Source of the DNA: Sacculina carcini | Taxonomy: Eukaryota > Arthropoda > Thecostraca > Sacculinidae | Length of the DNA stretch: 64,000 bases | Assembly: GCA_916048095.2 (NCBI GenBank) | Contig: OU696586.1 | Coordinates: 7,426,249 to 7,490,248 of the forward strand | Reading direction: 5' to 3' | In this document: in pieces, positions 54,401 to 62,480 of the stretch | Position numbering within the stretch: position 1 is the first letter of the stretch | Layout: each line of letters begins with the position of its first letter | Program-made: the position numbers and the translations under genes | The notes under the pieces: generated by a model | What the model was told of the DNA's origin: nothing | The model's database searches: none | The model's input: the letters and a program-made list of their open reading frames with translations, nothing else

Positions 54401-55833
54401 GGTGTGGCTGCCGGTCCAGCGGTCACCTGCTGCAGGTGCTGTTCGCGAGACATCTGCCGAGGGAATGCGCGGTGCAGTAGACGCAGCTCCACTGCGTCTC
54501 GCCAGCAGAGCAGAGCACAGCGCACTGACGGCACCACGTACAGAGTGGAGCGGCAGGAGGCATCACCGAGTCGCAAGACTGCCTCGCACGTGCCCAGACA
54601 CCGCAGTAACTGACCGTTGGCGACCCGCAAGCGTGACCGCGGTGGGCGCAAACTATTGTTGGCCACTCCAAGTTGCTGCGCAATCCCAGCGTCAATTACC
54701 GACACATCGGCGCCGGAATCGCATCGCCACTTAACCTCGCGCGGCGCGCGGCCCTCTGCAGAAACGGTGATGCTAATAGCGGTTACGCGCGTGTGTTTAA
54801 AGTCATCAAAAACATCGCCGATATACGAGCACAAAGCAGGTGTATTGACATTCACAACACCGTCAACATCATCATCAGTGTCATCGGCGACGTCTCTGAC
54901 GAAATTGTCCCGACGACGGCCAGCACGGGACTGTGATGAGCGGCAGACGCGCGCGTAGTGCCCGCGCTTTCCGCACCGACGACACAAGCTCTCCGCGGCG
55001 CGGCACGGGGCCGACTGGTGATGCTGCCCACACCGCACACAAGGGGCGGAGCCATCGTCGCGATCTGACTGCCGGCTCAGTTGACTGCGCATGCGCGGCT
55101 GCTGACGGCGTACAGCCGCGACCTCTGTGCGGGGAACCGGGGAACCAGTCACATCGGCCGAGGCGCTTCGCATAGCTGCAGCGTTGAAGCGGGCTGACTC
55201 AGCCGATTGGCACATTTTGAGTGCCTTGTCCAACGACAGGTCCCTGTGCGCGACTTGCAGGAGCTGGTGCAGAGCGGCAGAGTCGGACGTCCCCATAACA
55301 AGCTGGTCACGCAAACGCTCGTCGCGGCAGGCAGCGCAAAAATCGCAGCTGGCAGCAATTTCTCGCAGCGAGCGCAAGAATTCGCCCACATTTTCGCCGT
55401 CCTGCTGTCGACGGGCGAAAAAGCGCCGGCGTTCCACCAGCACATTCTGCTGCGACTGCTGATGCTCCTCCAATAGGCGGATGCAGGCGGGCAAATCAGC
55501 CGTCGCCGGCAGCATCAGTGAGTGGCGGATGACGCGGCACCACTCGTCGTCCAGCAGTGTCGTGAGCAGCGCTTGCTGCTGCGCAGGGCTCAGGCTATCA
55601 CTGCCTGACAGTGTGGTGTGTGCCAGCACGCGCTCCTTCCAGGAGGTAAAGTCGGCTGCCGATGCTGCGTAGGCCAGACGGGCTGGTGGCTGACAATGAG
55701 CCATGGTGTGTGGGGCGACTGCGGACGAGCTGGCGGGGGCTGCCATTGCAAGCTGCTGGCGAGCGAGTTGAGTCACCAACTCTGTGAGCTGGTCCAGCTT
55801 CTGCTGTTGTTCGTCTCGCAGCGGCTGCGCCAT
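51433..55833 (-). CDS. G5 gag-pol polyprotein, single open frame
   Basis: 1,466 residues, ATG at 55833 to TGA at 51433-51435. Gag occupies about 1-300 with two zinc-knuckle segments (C265..C277-type, and CRRCGKRGHYARVC at 284-297). Protease: CDSGADVSVID with DSG at 372-374. RT: D633 (TQVDALQGYF) and the DD pair 695-696 in KIVDDVLVY (VDD in place of the common ADD). RNase H: D842 (LETDAAREKGLG) and VVTDHKPL. Integrase: H1079, H1082, C1112, C1115, then D1143, D1197, E1233 with D-35-E spacing; a basic tail follows. No stop separates gag from pol, so no frameshift is needed for expression. All catalytic residues are present, consistent with an autonomous element, probably mag-like by its serine-tRNA primer site. 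Confidence 0.95.
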   Translation of the reverse strand: MAQPLRDEQQQKLDQLTELVTQLARQQLAMAAPASSSAVAPHTMAHCQPPARLAYAASAADFTSWKERVLAHTTLSGSDSLSPAQQQALLTTLLDDEWCRVIRHSLMLPATADLPACIRLLEEHQQSQQNVLVERRRFFARRQQDGENVGEFLRSLREIAASCDFCAACRDERLRDQLVMGTSDSAALHQLLQVAHRDLSLDKALKMCQSAESARFNAAAMRSASADVTGSPVPRTEVAAVRRQQPRMRSQLSRQSDRDDGSAPCVRCGQHHQSAPCRAAESLCRRCGKRGHYARVCRSSQSRAGRRRDNFVRDVADDTDDDVDGVVNVNTPALCSYIGDVFDDFKHTRVTAISITVSAEGRAPREVKWRCDSGADVSVIDAGIAQQLGVANNSLRPPRSRLRVANGQLLRCLGTCEAVLRLGDASCRSTLYVVPSVRCALLCWRDAVELRLLHRAFPRQMSREQHLQQVTAGPAATPQQCPRWTNTAQPTAADRRSHSEQLIAAFPRVFSTDGPLREMKGGAMRIDLRDEAVPYNVTAPRSVPFCHRAQAQQQLELLQQQGVIEPVSHPTDWCSPIVVVGKRKADGTPNGCRLTVDFTRLNRFVRRPTHPVRSPVEAVSSMGLGNRWFTQVDALQGYFQVPLRREHRDLTTFITPWGRFRFCRAPMGLVSSGDEFNRRGDVALSGLPDSCKIVDDVLVYTASYDEHLQRVWQLLQRFDDAGVTLNLQKFMFAATSTNFCGFHINASGFTVDHKKIRALAEFPAPTDLTSLRSFLGLANQFGDFSDSIASAAEPLRQLLRKGVEWQWSSQHDAAFTAVKRALASPPVLGHFDPTRPTMLETDAAREKGLGFVLRQRDDQGRWQLIQCGSRFVSDTESRYAVCELEMLAVVWACQKCHQYLAGLPTFSVVTDHKPLVPILNEKALGDISNPRLQRMRQRLLHLTFVASWRPGAKHNIADALSRAPSQPADADADVDECSSGFFVQTLDAFTDADDLGHRTSPIDTTLEAVRAASLADDECRQLMTYVLGGFPQHKHLLPASLHPFWGVRDQLTADHGLILVGCRLLVPRCLRKDTLRRLHDGHQGQARTVQRARQTVFWPGLNNEIATAVASCRKCLQYKDSQQKEPYLTEPHPTRPFESVSADFFQHAGKTYLVCADRFSNWPLVFDCGRDTSSHQLVKMLRHVFAMTGVPTILSSDGGPQFTARHTAEFLRLWHIRHRVSSPHFPSSNGHAESAVKRVKRLIQKAAHDGNIDTDAFVAGLLELCNAPGADGRSPAQLLYGRPVSSAVPAHPRSFLPEWQPPTAECDRRAASLHNKQVAQYNRSAKVLPPLRPGTTVALQDPTSGRWDRTGVVAMTGRRRQYAVRLPHGGLYWRNRRHLRPAANTPSPVVQPPLEVQPPPSVGTAPLTSQETRSRPASPPPPPGENVGGTSEASRTPQFRRSARTRRPPSHLSDYVCRADSAPSTT
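55822..55832 (-). other. G5 primer-binding site overlapping the start codon
   Basis: TGGCGCAGCCG begins one base inside the LTR end. The gag-pol ATG uses the last LTR base (A, 55833) and the first two primer-site bases (TG). The upstream frame inside the LTR has a TAA, so initiation within the LTR in this frame is unlikely. Confidence 0.7.
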
Positions 55834-56029
55834 GTACGATATATTATAGCAACGGATCTATCTCACCGAGCACTCAACACAACAATAACAATAACAATAC
55901 AACAACAATAGAATGATACAACGCCACGACACACACACCACCACTGCTGTACACACACTGGCTGACGGCCGTTAGCGTCACCCACGCCTAATACCCTCGC
56001 GCCCTCTGGCGGTGTAGGCACACACTACA
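55833..56029 (-). repeat. G5 5' LTR
   Basis: 197 bp with no difference seen from the 3' copy. Confidence 0.95.
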
Positions 56030-56099
56030 ATATATATTCTTGTTTTTGTGGAACAAATCTTCTCAGGGCACCACTAAGCACGTCACAAAATGATCCATA

Positions 56100-56902
56100 C
56101 TATTCGTTGATGTCCCTGTTTTTTAACACTGTATTCCATTCAAATTCTTCAAAATATTCTTTCATTTTTTTGTAGTTTCCTTTTTTGAAATTCATCTTTT
56201 CTGAAGTACTCGGTGTCATATACAGTATTTTTCTTTTCACAACGAAGTCAAATTTGATAGTATAATGATCACTTCTTCCTAGAGGAGGATCATAGCACAT
56301 ATTTTTTACTTGATTGTCTTGTCTCGTTAGTACTATATCCATTAGTGATGGACGATCACTTCCTCTCTTTCTTGTGTTCTCCTCAATGTGATGTGGCATA
56401 AAAAAGTTTTGAACCAAGTCGTATACTCTTTCTGTCCAATTTCCCTCTCTCTCGGTCTGCATTTCTAGGCATCTGATATTGCAGTTCATATCGCCTGTAA
56501 TTACAAGATTTTTTAGCTTTATTTCCGCTTTCACTATGATCTCCTCTAAGCCACTTATTGTTTGATCCTGTAAGTTGTGTAGTTCATCTTTCCACCACGC
56601 CCTTGTTTTAGGTGGCACATAACCTACCGCTACGATTGTGGTCACATCCTCACCCATTATATCCACCGCGAGCAGCTCAACGTTGTACTGGATGTCCACA
56701 TTCGTCGGATGTAGTTTTAGTTTCTTTGATGCCATGATTAAAACTCCTCCACCACTTTTATCCAATCGATCCTTCCTCCAGATATCATAACATTTGCAGA
56801 TAATTGCCTGGTTCGAAATTGTTTGGTTCAATTTCGATTCTGTCATACAAATAATATCCGGTTTTTGGATTGAAACCATTTCCTTCAACTCATCATTTAG
56901 AA
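56100..56902 (-). pseudogene. LINE B endonuclease domain
   Basis: A frame of about 270 residues has apurinic-endonuclease-like (EEP) motifs: KPDIICMTESKLN with the catalytic Glu, VITGDMNCNIRC (a variant of GDFN), and GRSDHYTIKF with the terminal SDH. This enzyme nicks target DNA for LINE integration. The frame ends at a TAG (56100-56102) although homologous sequence continues to the G5 insertion, so the stop is a mutation. The N-terminal strand of the domain is on the far side of the hAT, at about 60871-60960. Confidence 0.8.
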
Positions 56903-56932
56903 CAGTGTTCTTCAACCTTTTCTAAGATCATG

Positions 56933-56973
56933 CACCCTTCCGGGAGCTCTTGAAAAATTCATGTACCCTAGCG
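56933..56973 (+). repeat. Subterminal CATG(T/C)ACCC motifs, left end of hAT
   Basis: CATGCACCC (about 56929-56937) and CATGTACCC (about 56960-56968). Five further copies occur at the right end (60771-60846) in the same plus-strand orientation. Such subterminal repeats bind transposase in other hAT elements. Confidence 0.6.
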
Positions 56974-57052
56974 CCGTCGACAAAAAAAAAAAATAACATT
57001 GTTTTTTTATTTTTAAGACCGAAAATATATAAATAAAAGTATTAGGCCTCTA

Positions 57053-57820
57053 TCTATAATAATAAAGCTCAACGTACATGTGTGAGTGAGTGAGTGAGTG
57101 AGTGTGTGTGCAGAACGGCACATTGGTGTATATTGGTGTGTGTGTCTGTGTGTCGATATGCCATGACTCACGTGCATTGCAGCGAGCGTTTGCAGCGAGC
57201 GTTTGCAAATGCCCAGTGGCGTGCAGAGTGCGTAGTAAAACAGAGTGTTTAAATAAGTACATTGTCGTGCATGTGCGTGTTCCACAGGCTTTTTTCGAGT
57301 GGATATGTGTAGCTTACCAATATTGTAATTGTTATTAACATTTATTTTTCTACTGGTGTTTGTTTTTCACCATTATTCTACACACTGCGCCATTCAGTTG
57401 AGCGATTGCTAGAAACGCCCATGCGAGATTGCCACCTCAGGCACACACACACTCACATACACACTGACATACATGCACACACACACACATACACACTGAC
57501 ATAGATGCACACACACACACACACACACATACACATACAGGTACACGTACACACACACACACATACATACACAGTGTACAGAACGGCACACTGATGTTGC
57601 AGCACCGCTTGCTGTGGTGTTGCAACATCCTTGCGACACCATTTGTTTGCATTGGCCTTGACGTTTGCTTCAAGTGCATTATCATCATATTTGCATTGCT
57701 ATCCCAGACAAAACTCAAGGCGACCGCATCACTTACAATACTACAAACGAAGCTACGAGACGCACGTAGTGCGGATCTACTAGCGACCATAACCGCACGA
57801 AGTGCGGAACTTGTCGCTAG
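57053..57820. mobile_element. Non-autonomous Helitron inside the hAT
   Basis: Starts TCTATAATAATAAAGCTC after a host A (57052) and ends CTAG before a host T (57821), as Helitrons inserting between A and T do. A perfect 6-bp stem with a 3-nt loop (CCGCACGAAGTGCGG, 57793-57807) lies 9 nt before CTAG, the usual terminator hairpin. There are no terminal inverted repeats or duplication, and no Rep/helicase frame. The interior is GT/AC-rich. Confidence 0.8.
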
Positions 57821-58034
57821 TTTTAAATATAAAAAATAGCTACTTGGTCCTAAACAATTATATAGGTGGTAACTGTATAATAAAACAATATAATTATATG
57901 TGTATACCTTTTGTATTTCTATTTTTAAATGTACAAATAATGTGATTTTTCAAATAGTTTGAAAAAAAATACAAATGGAATATCACATTGTATACACACA
58001 AGTTATAAAACAGCAAATTAAAAAGGTTTTATAT

Positions 58035-60089
58035 TCAGTGGCTGGGTTGCTGCTGCATTGTTCCAACAATCTTTTCAAAGCGAGGTTTTATTTCACTTTC
58101 CAGTGCCCCCCTCATCAGAGAATCCACATCTTGTAACTGGTTTCGCTTTTTTGTTTTAATATCCACCAGATTAGAGAAGCCTTTCTCTGCCAGATATGTT
58201 GTTGGCATCCGCACTAGATAAGTCATGGCCATTCGTGCAAGTTCTTGGTACTCTGGAATTCCTAAAAGTGAGCACCAGAAATATCCATAGTAGGATAATT
58301 CATGGAATGATGACTTCTGTGCAAAATCAGTGGACAGTTCTAGCAAAGTAGGTGTCAATGATTCCAGATTGGCTAATCTGGTATTAGCTGAGACAAAGGG
58401 GTTCACAATCCACATACATTCTTCGAGTGCTCTTGCCTCTTGATCAGGGAAATAGATACTAAACTTCTTTTCCAGACTGTCCAGATGAAAAATAACAAAA
58501 TCCTTAATATTTTCTTCCAGCGAAGGAGATAGCACTTCCCAGTTGCACTCTTTCAAGAACTCATCAAGGAAGGAGAAACTACCGAAGTCCTTAGTTTCAA
58601 CTTTTCTTTTCCATAACCCAATCTTTAACTTGAAAGCTTCAATCTTGCCAGTGACATCAAAAATATCCCCACCAAAGCCTTGAAGGGATAGGTTTAATTG
58701 ATTCAGTTTCTCAAAGATACAAGCCATGTATGATAATCTGGCAATCCAGTAGTTGTCCTGGAGCTTGACAGCCCTTTCGTCTTCTTCTTCTGTCAGAAAT
58801 ACACACACTTCTTCTCTTAGTGTTAGAAATCTGTTCAACACTTTGCCACAAGACAACCAACGAACTTCTGCATGAAGTAGGAGCTTAGAAAATTCTGCAT
58901 CCATTTCCTTGCAAAGCTGTTCAAACATGCGACTCTTTTTTGCTTTTGCACGGATATTATTCACTATCTTTACCACATCACTGATGATTTCGTCAAAACC
59001 ACTTTCCCCCACATTTGACAGTAAATTCTTGGCAGCCAATGCCTCCCGATGTATTATACAGTGAATAGAACAGCAGCTGGGAGCAACATCCTTATTTTTC
59101 TTAACAACACCTTTCTTACTTCCAACCATTGCTGCAGCCCCATCTGTGGTAACACAAGCACATTTTTTCCAGCTAAGATTATTCTTGACCATAAACTCAT
59201 TTATCTTGGTGAATATTTCCTCTGCTGTTGTCTGCACACCTAGTGGTAAACAAAATAGGAAATGTTCTACAATTTTCTTGGACTGACTGTCAGGAAAGCG
59301 GCAGTAAGCTAAAAGTTGAGCAACATTTACAATGTCAGTGGTTTCATCCAACTGCAAACCAAACCAGGGTGCTGCCCTGAGCCTCGTAAGTAGCTGATCC
59401 TTCAAATCTTCAGCGACTGCCACAGATCGACGTTTCATTGAGGAGTCTGAAAGTGGAATACTCCGAACCTTATCACGTGGTTTCTTGCCTCCATGAAGAT
59501 GCTGGGCAGCTATTTCTAAGCATGGAAGAATGACTGTCTCAGCTAAAGTGAAAGGTTTCTTATTTTTCATAAGTATATATGCTATTTCCATTGATGTCAT
59601 TAGAAGGGACTTCTCTTCCTTTTCTTGATGGACCATAATGCTATCGAAGGAGCGTTGTTGCTTTTTGAGTTCAGCTCGAGTTGCTTCAAAGAACTCCTTT
59701 GACTTTTTTTTATGCTCACTGTGTTGCATTTTGAGATGGGACAGTAGCTTGGAAGGTACAAGATTTGAATTTTTATACTTCGCAGAACAGAAGAGACACT
59801 GAGTAGCTGGATAAGGATTCTGCTCCTCTTCATTTGGCAAATAAAATCCATACTTCACATAGTCATTATTCCACTTCCTTCGCTTTGATTTCAATTGAAT
59901 GGACGTACTTGATGGATGATGCCTTTTTTGCTTGAAGCTTGCACCGCCATTCTTCGGTGTTGGTAAAACTGATCCAGTTGGGTGATCTTCCTGTCCATTT
60001 TCATCACTTGTTGTTTGCCTTTTATCCAGTTCCTCAGGTCGTAGTTCATCAGTAACACCGGGTTTCTTGAAGTACTTGAGCAAAGCCAT
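58035..60089 (-). CDS. hAT transposase, ZBED5/SCAND3-like
   Basis: 684 residues, ATG at 60089. A BED-type zinc finger lies at about 75-125 (C98, C101, H118, H123). The RNase H-like core has Asp248 (LQLDETTDI), Asp316 ([11 protein letters not shown]), a CxxH segment ([11 protein letters not shown]), the insertion-domain [10 protein letters not shown] motif and a C-terminal Glu in LAEKGFSNL near 640. Length and motifs match the hAT group that also gave rise to ZBED5, ZBED8 and FAM200 host proteins. It would excise and insert the element in the nucleus. The frame has no lesion. The surrounding TIRs and duplication show it is an element copy, not a domesticated gene. Confidence 0.92.
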   Translation of the reverse strand: MALLKYFKKPGVTDELRPEELDKRQTTSDENGQEDHPTGSVLPTPKNGGASFKQKRHHPSSTSIQLKSKRRKWNNDYVKYGFYLPNEEEQNPYPATQCLFCSAKYKNSNLVPSKLLSHLKMQHSEHKKKSKEFFEATRAELKKQQRSFDSIMVHQEKEEKSLLMTSMEIAYILMKNKKPFTLAETVILPCLEIAAQHLHGGKKPRDKVRSIPLSDSSMKRRSVAVAEDLKDQLLTRLRAAPWFGLQLDETTDIVNVAQLLAYCRFPDSQSKKIVEHFLFCLPLGVQTTAEEIFTKINEFMVKNNLSWKKCACVTTDGAAAMVGSKKGVVKKNKDVAPSCCSIHCIIHREALAAKNLLSNVGESGFDEIISDVVKIVNNIRAKAKKSRMFEQLCKEMDAEFSKLLLHAEVRWLSCGKVLNRFLTLREEVCVFLTEEEDERAVKLQDNYWIARLSYMACIFEKLNQLNLSLQGFGGDIFDVTGKIEAFKLKIGLWKRKVETKDFGSFSFLDEFLKECNWEVLSPSLEENIKDFVIFHLDSLEKKFSIYFPDQEARALEECMWIVNPFVSANTRLANLESLTPTLLELSTDFAQKSSFHELSYYGYFWCSLLGIPEYQELARMAMTYLVRMPTTYLAEKGFSNLVDIKTKKRNQLQDVDSLMRGALESEIKPRFEKIVGTMQQQPSH

Positions 60090-60177
60090 CTGCAGGAAAA
60101 AAACAAATTCTCCAATAAGCTTTGTTTTATTACAAATCTACCATGCTATATTCTGCCATCTCAGTATATTCCCGCAT

Positions 60178-60225
60178 AATAATAATAATAATAATAATAG
60201 TAATAATAATAATAATAATAATAAC
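60178..60225 (+). repeat. (AAT)n microsatellite in the hAT
   Basis: About 16 AAT units with one variant, upstream of the transposase start. Near 60585-60715 an AC run followed by TTCACTTGCACGCGCAGA occurs twice. Confidence 0.9.
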
Positions 60226-60870
60226 TACTCTAGTTTTAGCCTCGTCTATCCTGGTAAAATATCCTATGAGTGCCCCTGAAAATAATTACATTACACTTAC
60301 AATTTTCTTCCTAAAACACCTTTTCGTAGTGTGCATTCTTGTACACACTAGCCTTGTGTAAAAAGACGGTTTCGATGACAGATTCAATTGATATATTTAA
60401 ATGCACAGAAACGATTAAATTATGATGGCAAAACAGGATTAAACGCAGCACGCAAAAACTCTCCAACGACAGACAGAAAAAACAGCACTACGTCAACTCG
60501 TCCAACAACAACCACACCGCATCAACGCGCTTACCACTCTGCCGCCTCAAATTCACGCTGACGCGATCAACCGTCATTCGCACACACACACACACACACA
60601 AATATGTTCACTTGCACGCGCAGATATTCGAGACGACTCCAGTAGCGCGCGCACACACACACACACACACCTGTTCACTTGCACGCGCAGACATTACACC
60701 TCCAGTAACGCGCTCAAGGACACGCTCAGCCGTGCACACGTACATTTACAATTCACTCACACCTTGTCATGTACCCCTCCATGTACCCCATTATTTCCAT
60801 GTACCCTTTGAAAAAAATCATGCACCCTGGGGTGAACCATGCACCCAGGTTGACTATCACTGATTTAGAA

Positions 60871-61790
60871 CATATGCCGTCGACATTTGCATACATAATT
60901 CTTAATTTTTCCTTTTTCATAATTTTATCAACATATTTCGGTCTATTATTGCTTGTGCCCACGTCACAACTTGACTTCTGTTTTTGAACCATTTTCTCAC
61001 TTGTAGGCCCACCACCTTGTAAAAAATGATTCACCTCTTTTTCAGTTCTTTCATCATTTTTCTTTTTGGCCTCCGTCACCATTTGCTTCCGTTTTTCCCT
61101 GTCTTCTTTGTTGAGACACCTGCTGATCCACACATCTTTCATTTTGTCATCTTTCTTTACATTCTTTGCATTTCCCATCAGTGTTTATATTTTAATTGTA
61201 CTCCTCAGTGTCACCTTCAGCGGTCTGTCCTTTCCTTTCTCAAATAGACTTATTCTGTAGAATTCCTCTACTGCCATCGCTTCGTCTACATTGTCCATTG
61301 TCCGTCTCCATTGTCATACAGCGCTCATAATGCCCTTGATGTTTTGCATCTCGACCTTGTCCTTCTCTATCCTGTTTGGGATATCCATTTCCTTCACTCC
61401 GAAAATCACAATAGATCTGTTCATGTCTACTGTTTCTCTGATTAACTTCGGGTTTTTCCTGATCACATCTTTCACCTCAGTTCTCAAGTCTTTCTGACTC
61501 TCTACCACTTTTGAAAAGCCCTGGATGCGTTCTTCGTAACCTTCATTTTTTTCATCCTCTCTTCCATTTTGGATATTTTTGCCTTGTTTTCCGCCATTTC
61601 CTCTTTCAGATCCTTTATTATCTTGTCTTTCCTCTCGTTCTCGTCTTTTATCATCTCATTCTGCGTTTTACCTCTTCCAATGTTTTTTGATGGATGTCAA
61701 ATCATTTTCAAATTCCTCTAACTTCTCTATCATCCCCTCTAGTTTTCCTTCATCGCTTTTTCTTACTTTGTTCTTGTTGGCGGGACCCAT
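60871..61790 (-). pseudogene. LINE B ORF1-like region
   Basis: From ATG at 61790, minus-strand pieces show a charged coiled-coil-like N-terminus (MGPANKNKVRKSDEG, rich in Lys/Glu), then SIVIFGVKEMDIPNRIEKDK, which resembles an RRM-type strand in LINE nucleic-acid chaperones. MKDVWISRCLNKEDREKRKQ and KEVNHFLQGGGPTSEK follow, then KLRIMYANVDG, the start of the endonuclease. Stops and shifts interrupt it. Whether ORF1 and ORF2 are separate or fused in the family cannot be told from this copy. Confidence 0.6.
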
Positions 61791-62290
61791 TTTGGCTCAC
61801 CTGTACCAGTTGAGCTGTTCGTACACACCCTTCAATAGCACTGATTCACTCTATACACACACTTTCAATCGATAACGATCACCACTCGTTTACAACCTCA
61901 GACAGACACGGTCAAACACAGACTGTGTGTGTGTCTGGGTGTATGTGCTGTGCGTGCGCACGTGTGTGTATGTGTGTTCGTTGAGTCGTGTCAGCCGCGC
62001 TGTGCCTGTGGCAAATTAGGGCGTGTCATGTCGCTTCGGTGTTTCATGACATTCGGTTGTAACATTTTTGTCTTCAGTGATGATAATTCTAGTGAAGCAG
62101 GCCTCTTAACGTTGTGCGCCGCGATAACGCTTGATGTCCGATTCCAAACAGTAGTTTTGTTGAAACAATGTATTTCGTCGTGATATTGAAGGTTGCAGTT
62201 CTTAACTCTATCGTCCTAACGTTATATTCAATGTTCTATCCTATCTGTTCTGCCTGTATCTGCTAGTCTGTCTCTCCTGTCTGTCTTCCT
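61791..62290 (-). other. Possible LINE B 5' region
   Basis: Sequence upstream of the LINE B start. It contains a GT run near 61920-61976. No gene is seen, and the true 5' end of the LINE was not found. Confidence 0.3.
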
Positions 62291-62480
62291 ATCTGTTCTC
62301 TTGTTCTCCTATTCCTATATCCATACTGCCGCTGCTCTTCTATTCCTATCTCCTCCCGCTGCCGCTGCTCTTCTATTCCTATATCCCTCCTCTCTATCCC
62401 ATATCTCGACTGCCGCTGCTCTTCTATTCCTATATCCATACTGCCTATCCCATATCTCGACTGTCTATCCCCCGAATGGT
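62291..62480 (+). repeat. Imperfect CT-rich tandem repeat
   Basis: GCCGCTGCTCTTCTATTCCT recurs three times, with CATATCTCGACTG and CTATCCC sub-units, over about 190 bp. Confidence 0.8.

Larger units (their letters stand above)
51228..56029 (-). mobile_element. Ty3/gypsy retrotransposon G5, intact
   Basis: 4,802 bp with two 197-bp LTRs (51228-51424 and 55833-56029) that are identical by eye. Target duplication ATATA lies at 51223-51227 and 56030-56034. On the element strand the LTR runs TGTAGTGTG...CGTACA. The primer site TGGCGCAGCCG follows at once and resembles the complement of a serine tRNA acceptor end. The purine tract GAAGGGGAGA lies just before the 3' LTR. A single uninterrupted 1,466-codon gag-pol fills the interior. 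Identical LTRs and an open frame imply a very recent insertion. The interior is GC-rich (well above the LINE around it). Confidence 0.95.
56903..60862 (-). mobile_element. hAT DNA transposon with complete transposase
   Basis: 3,960 bp including a 768-bp Helitron. The 8-bp target duplication ATTTAGAA lies at 56895-56902 and 60863-60870. Terminal inverted repeats are CAGTGTTCTTCAACCT (left) and CAGTGATAGTCAACCTG (right, reverse complement), matching the CAGTG...TCAACC pattern of hAT elements. Repeated CATG(T/C)ACCC motifs lie near both ends. The transposase frame is uninterrupted. It lies in LINE B. The Helitron entered downstream of the transposase gene without touching coding sequence, so transposase could still be made. 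Confidence 0.95.
49309..61790 (-). mobile_element. LINE B, near full-length, split by G5 and a hAT
   Basis: Minus-strand non-LTR element in three pieces: 61790-60871 (ORF1-like region and start of the endonuclease), 56902-56035 (endonuclease) and 51227-49309 (reverse transcriptase). Without inserts it is about 3.7 kb of coding sequence. Its 5' region extends past 61790. It is damaged: a premature TAG ends the endonuclease frame at 56100 and several shifts lie in RT. Domain order and an SGVPQG-type RT place it in the CR1/L2/Jockey superfamily. Confidence 0.85.

Noticed and set aside
51489-55911. Many frames of 60-190 codons on the plus strand opposite G5
   Set aside because: They are antisense shadows of the GC-rich gag-pol gene and carry no motifs.
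58035-60089. Domesticated host gene of the ZBED5 type
   Set aside because: The coding region lies between matching hAT inverted repeats and an 8-bp duplication inside a LINE, which shows a mobile copy.
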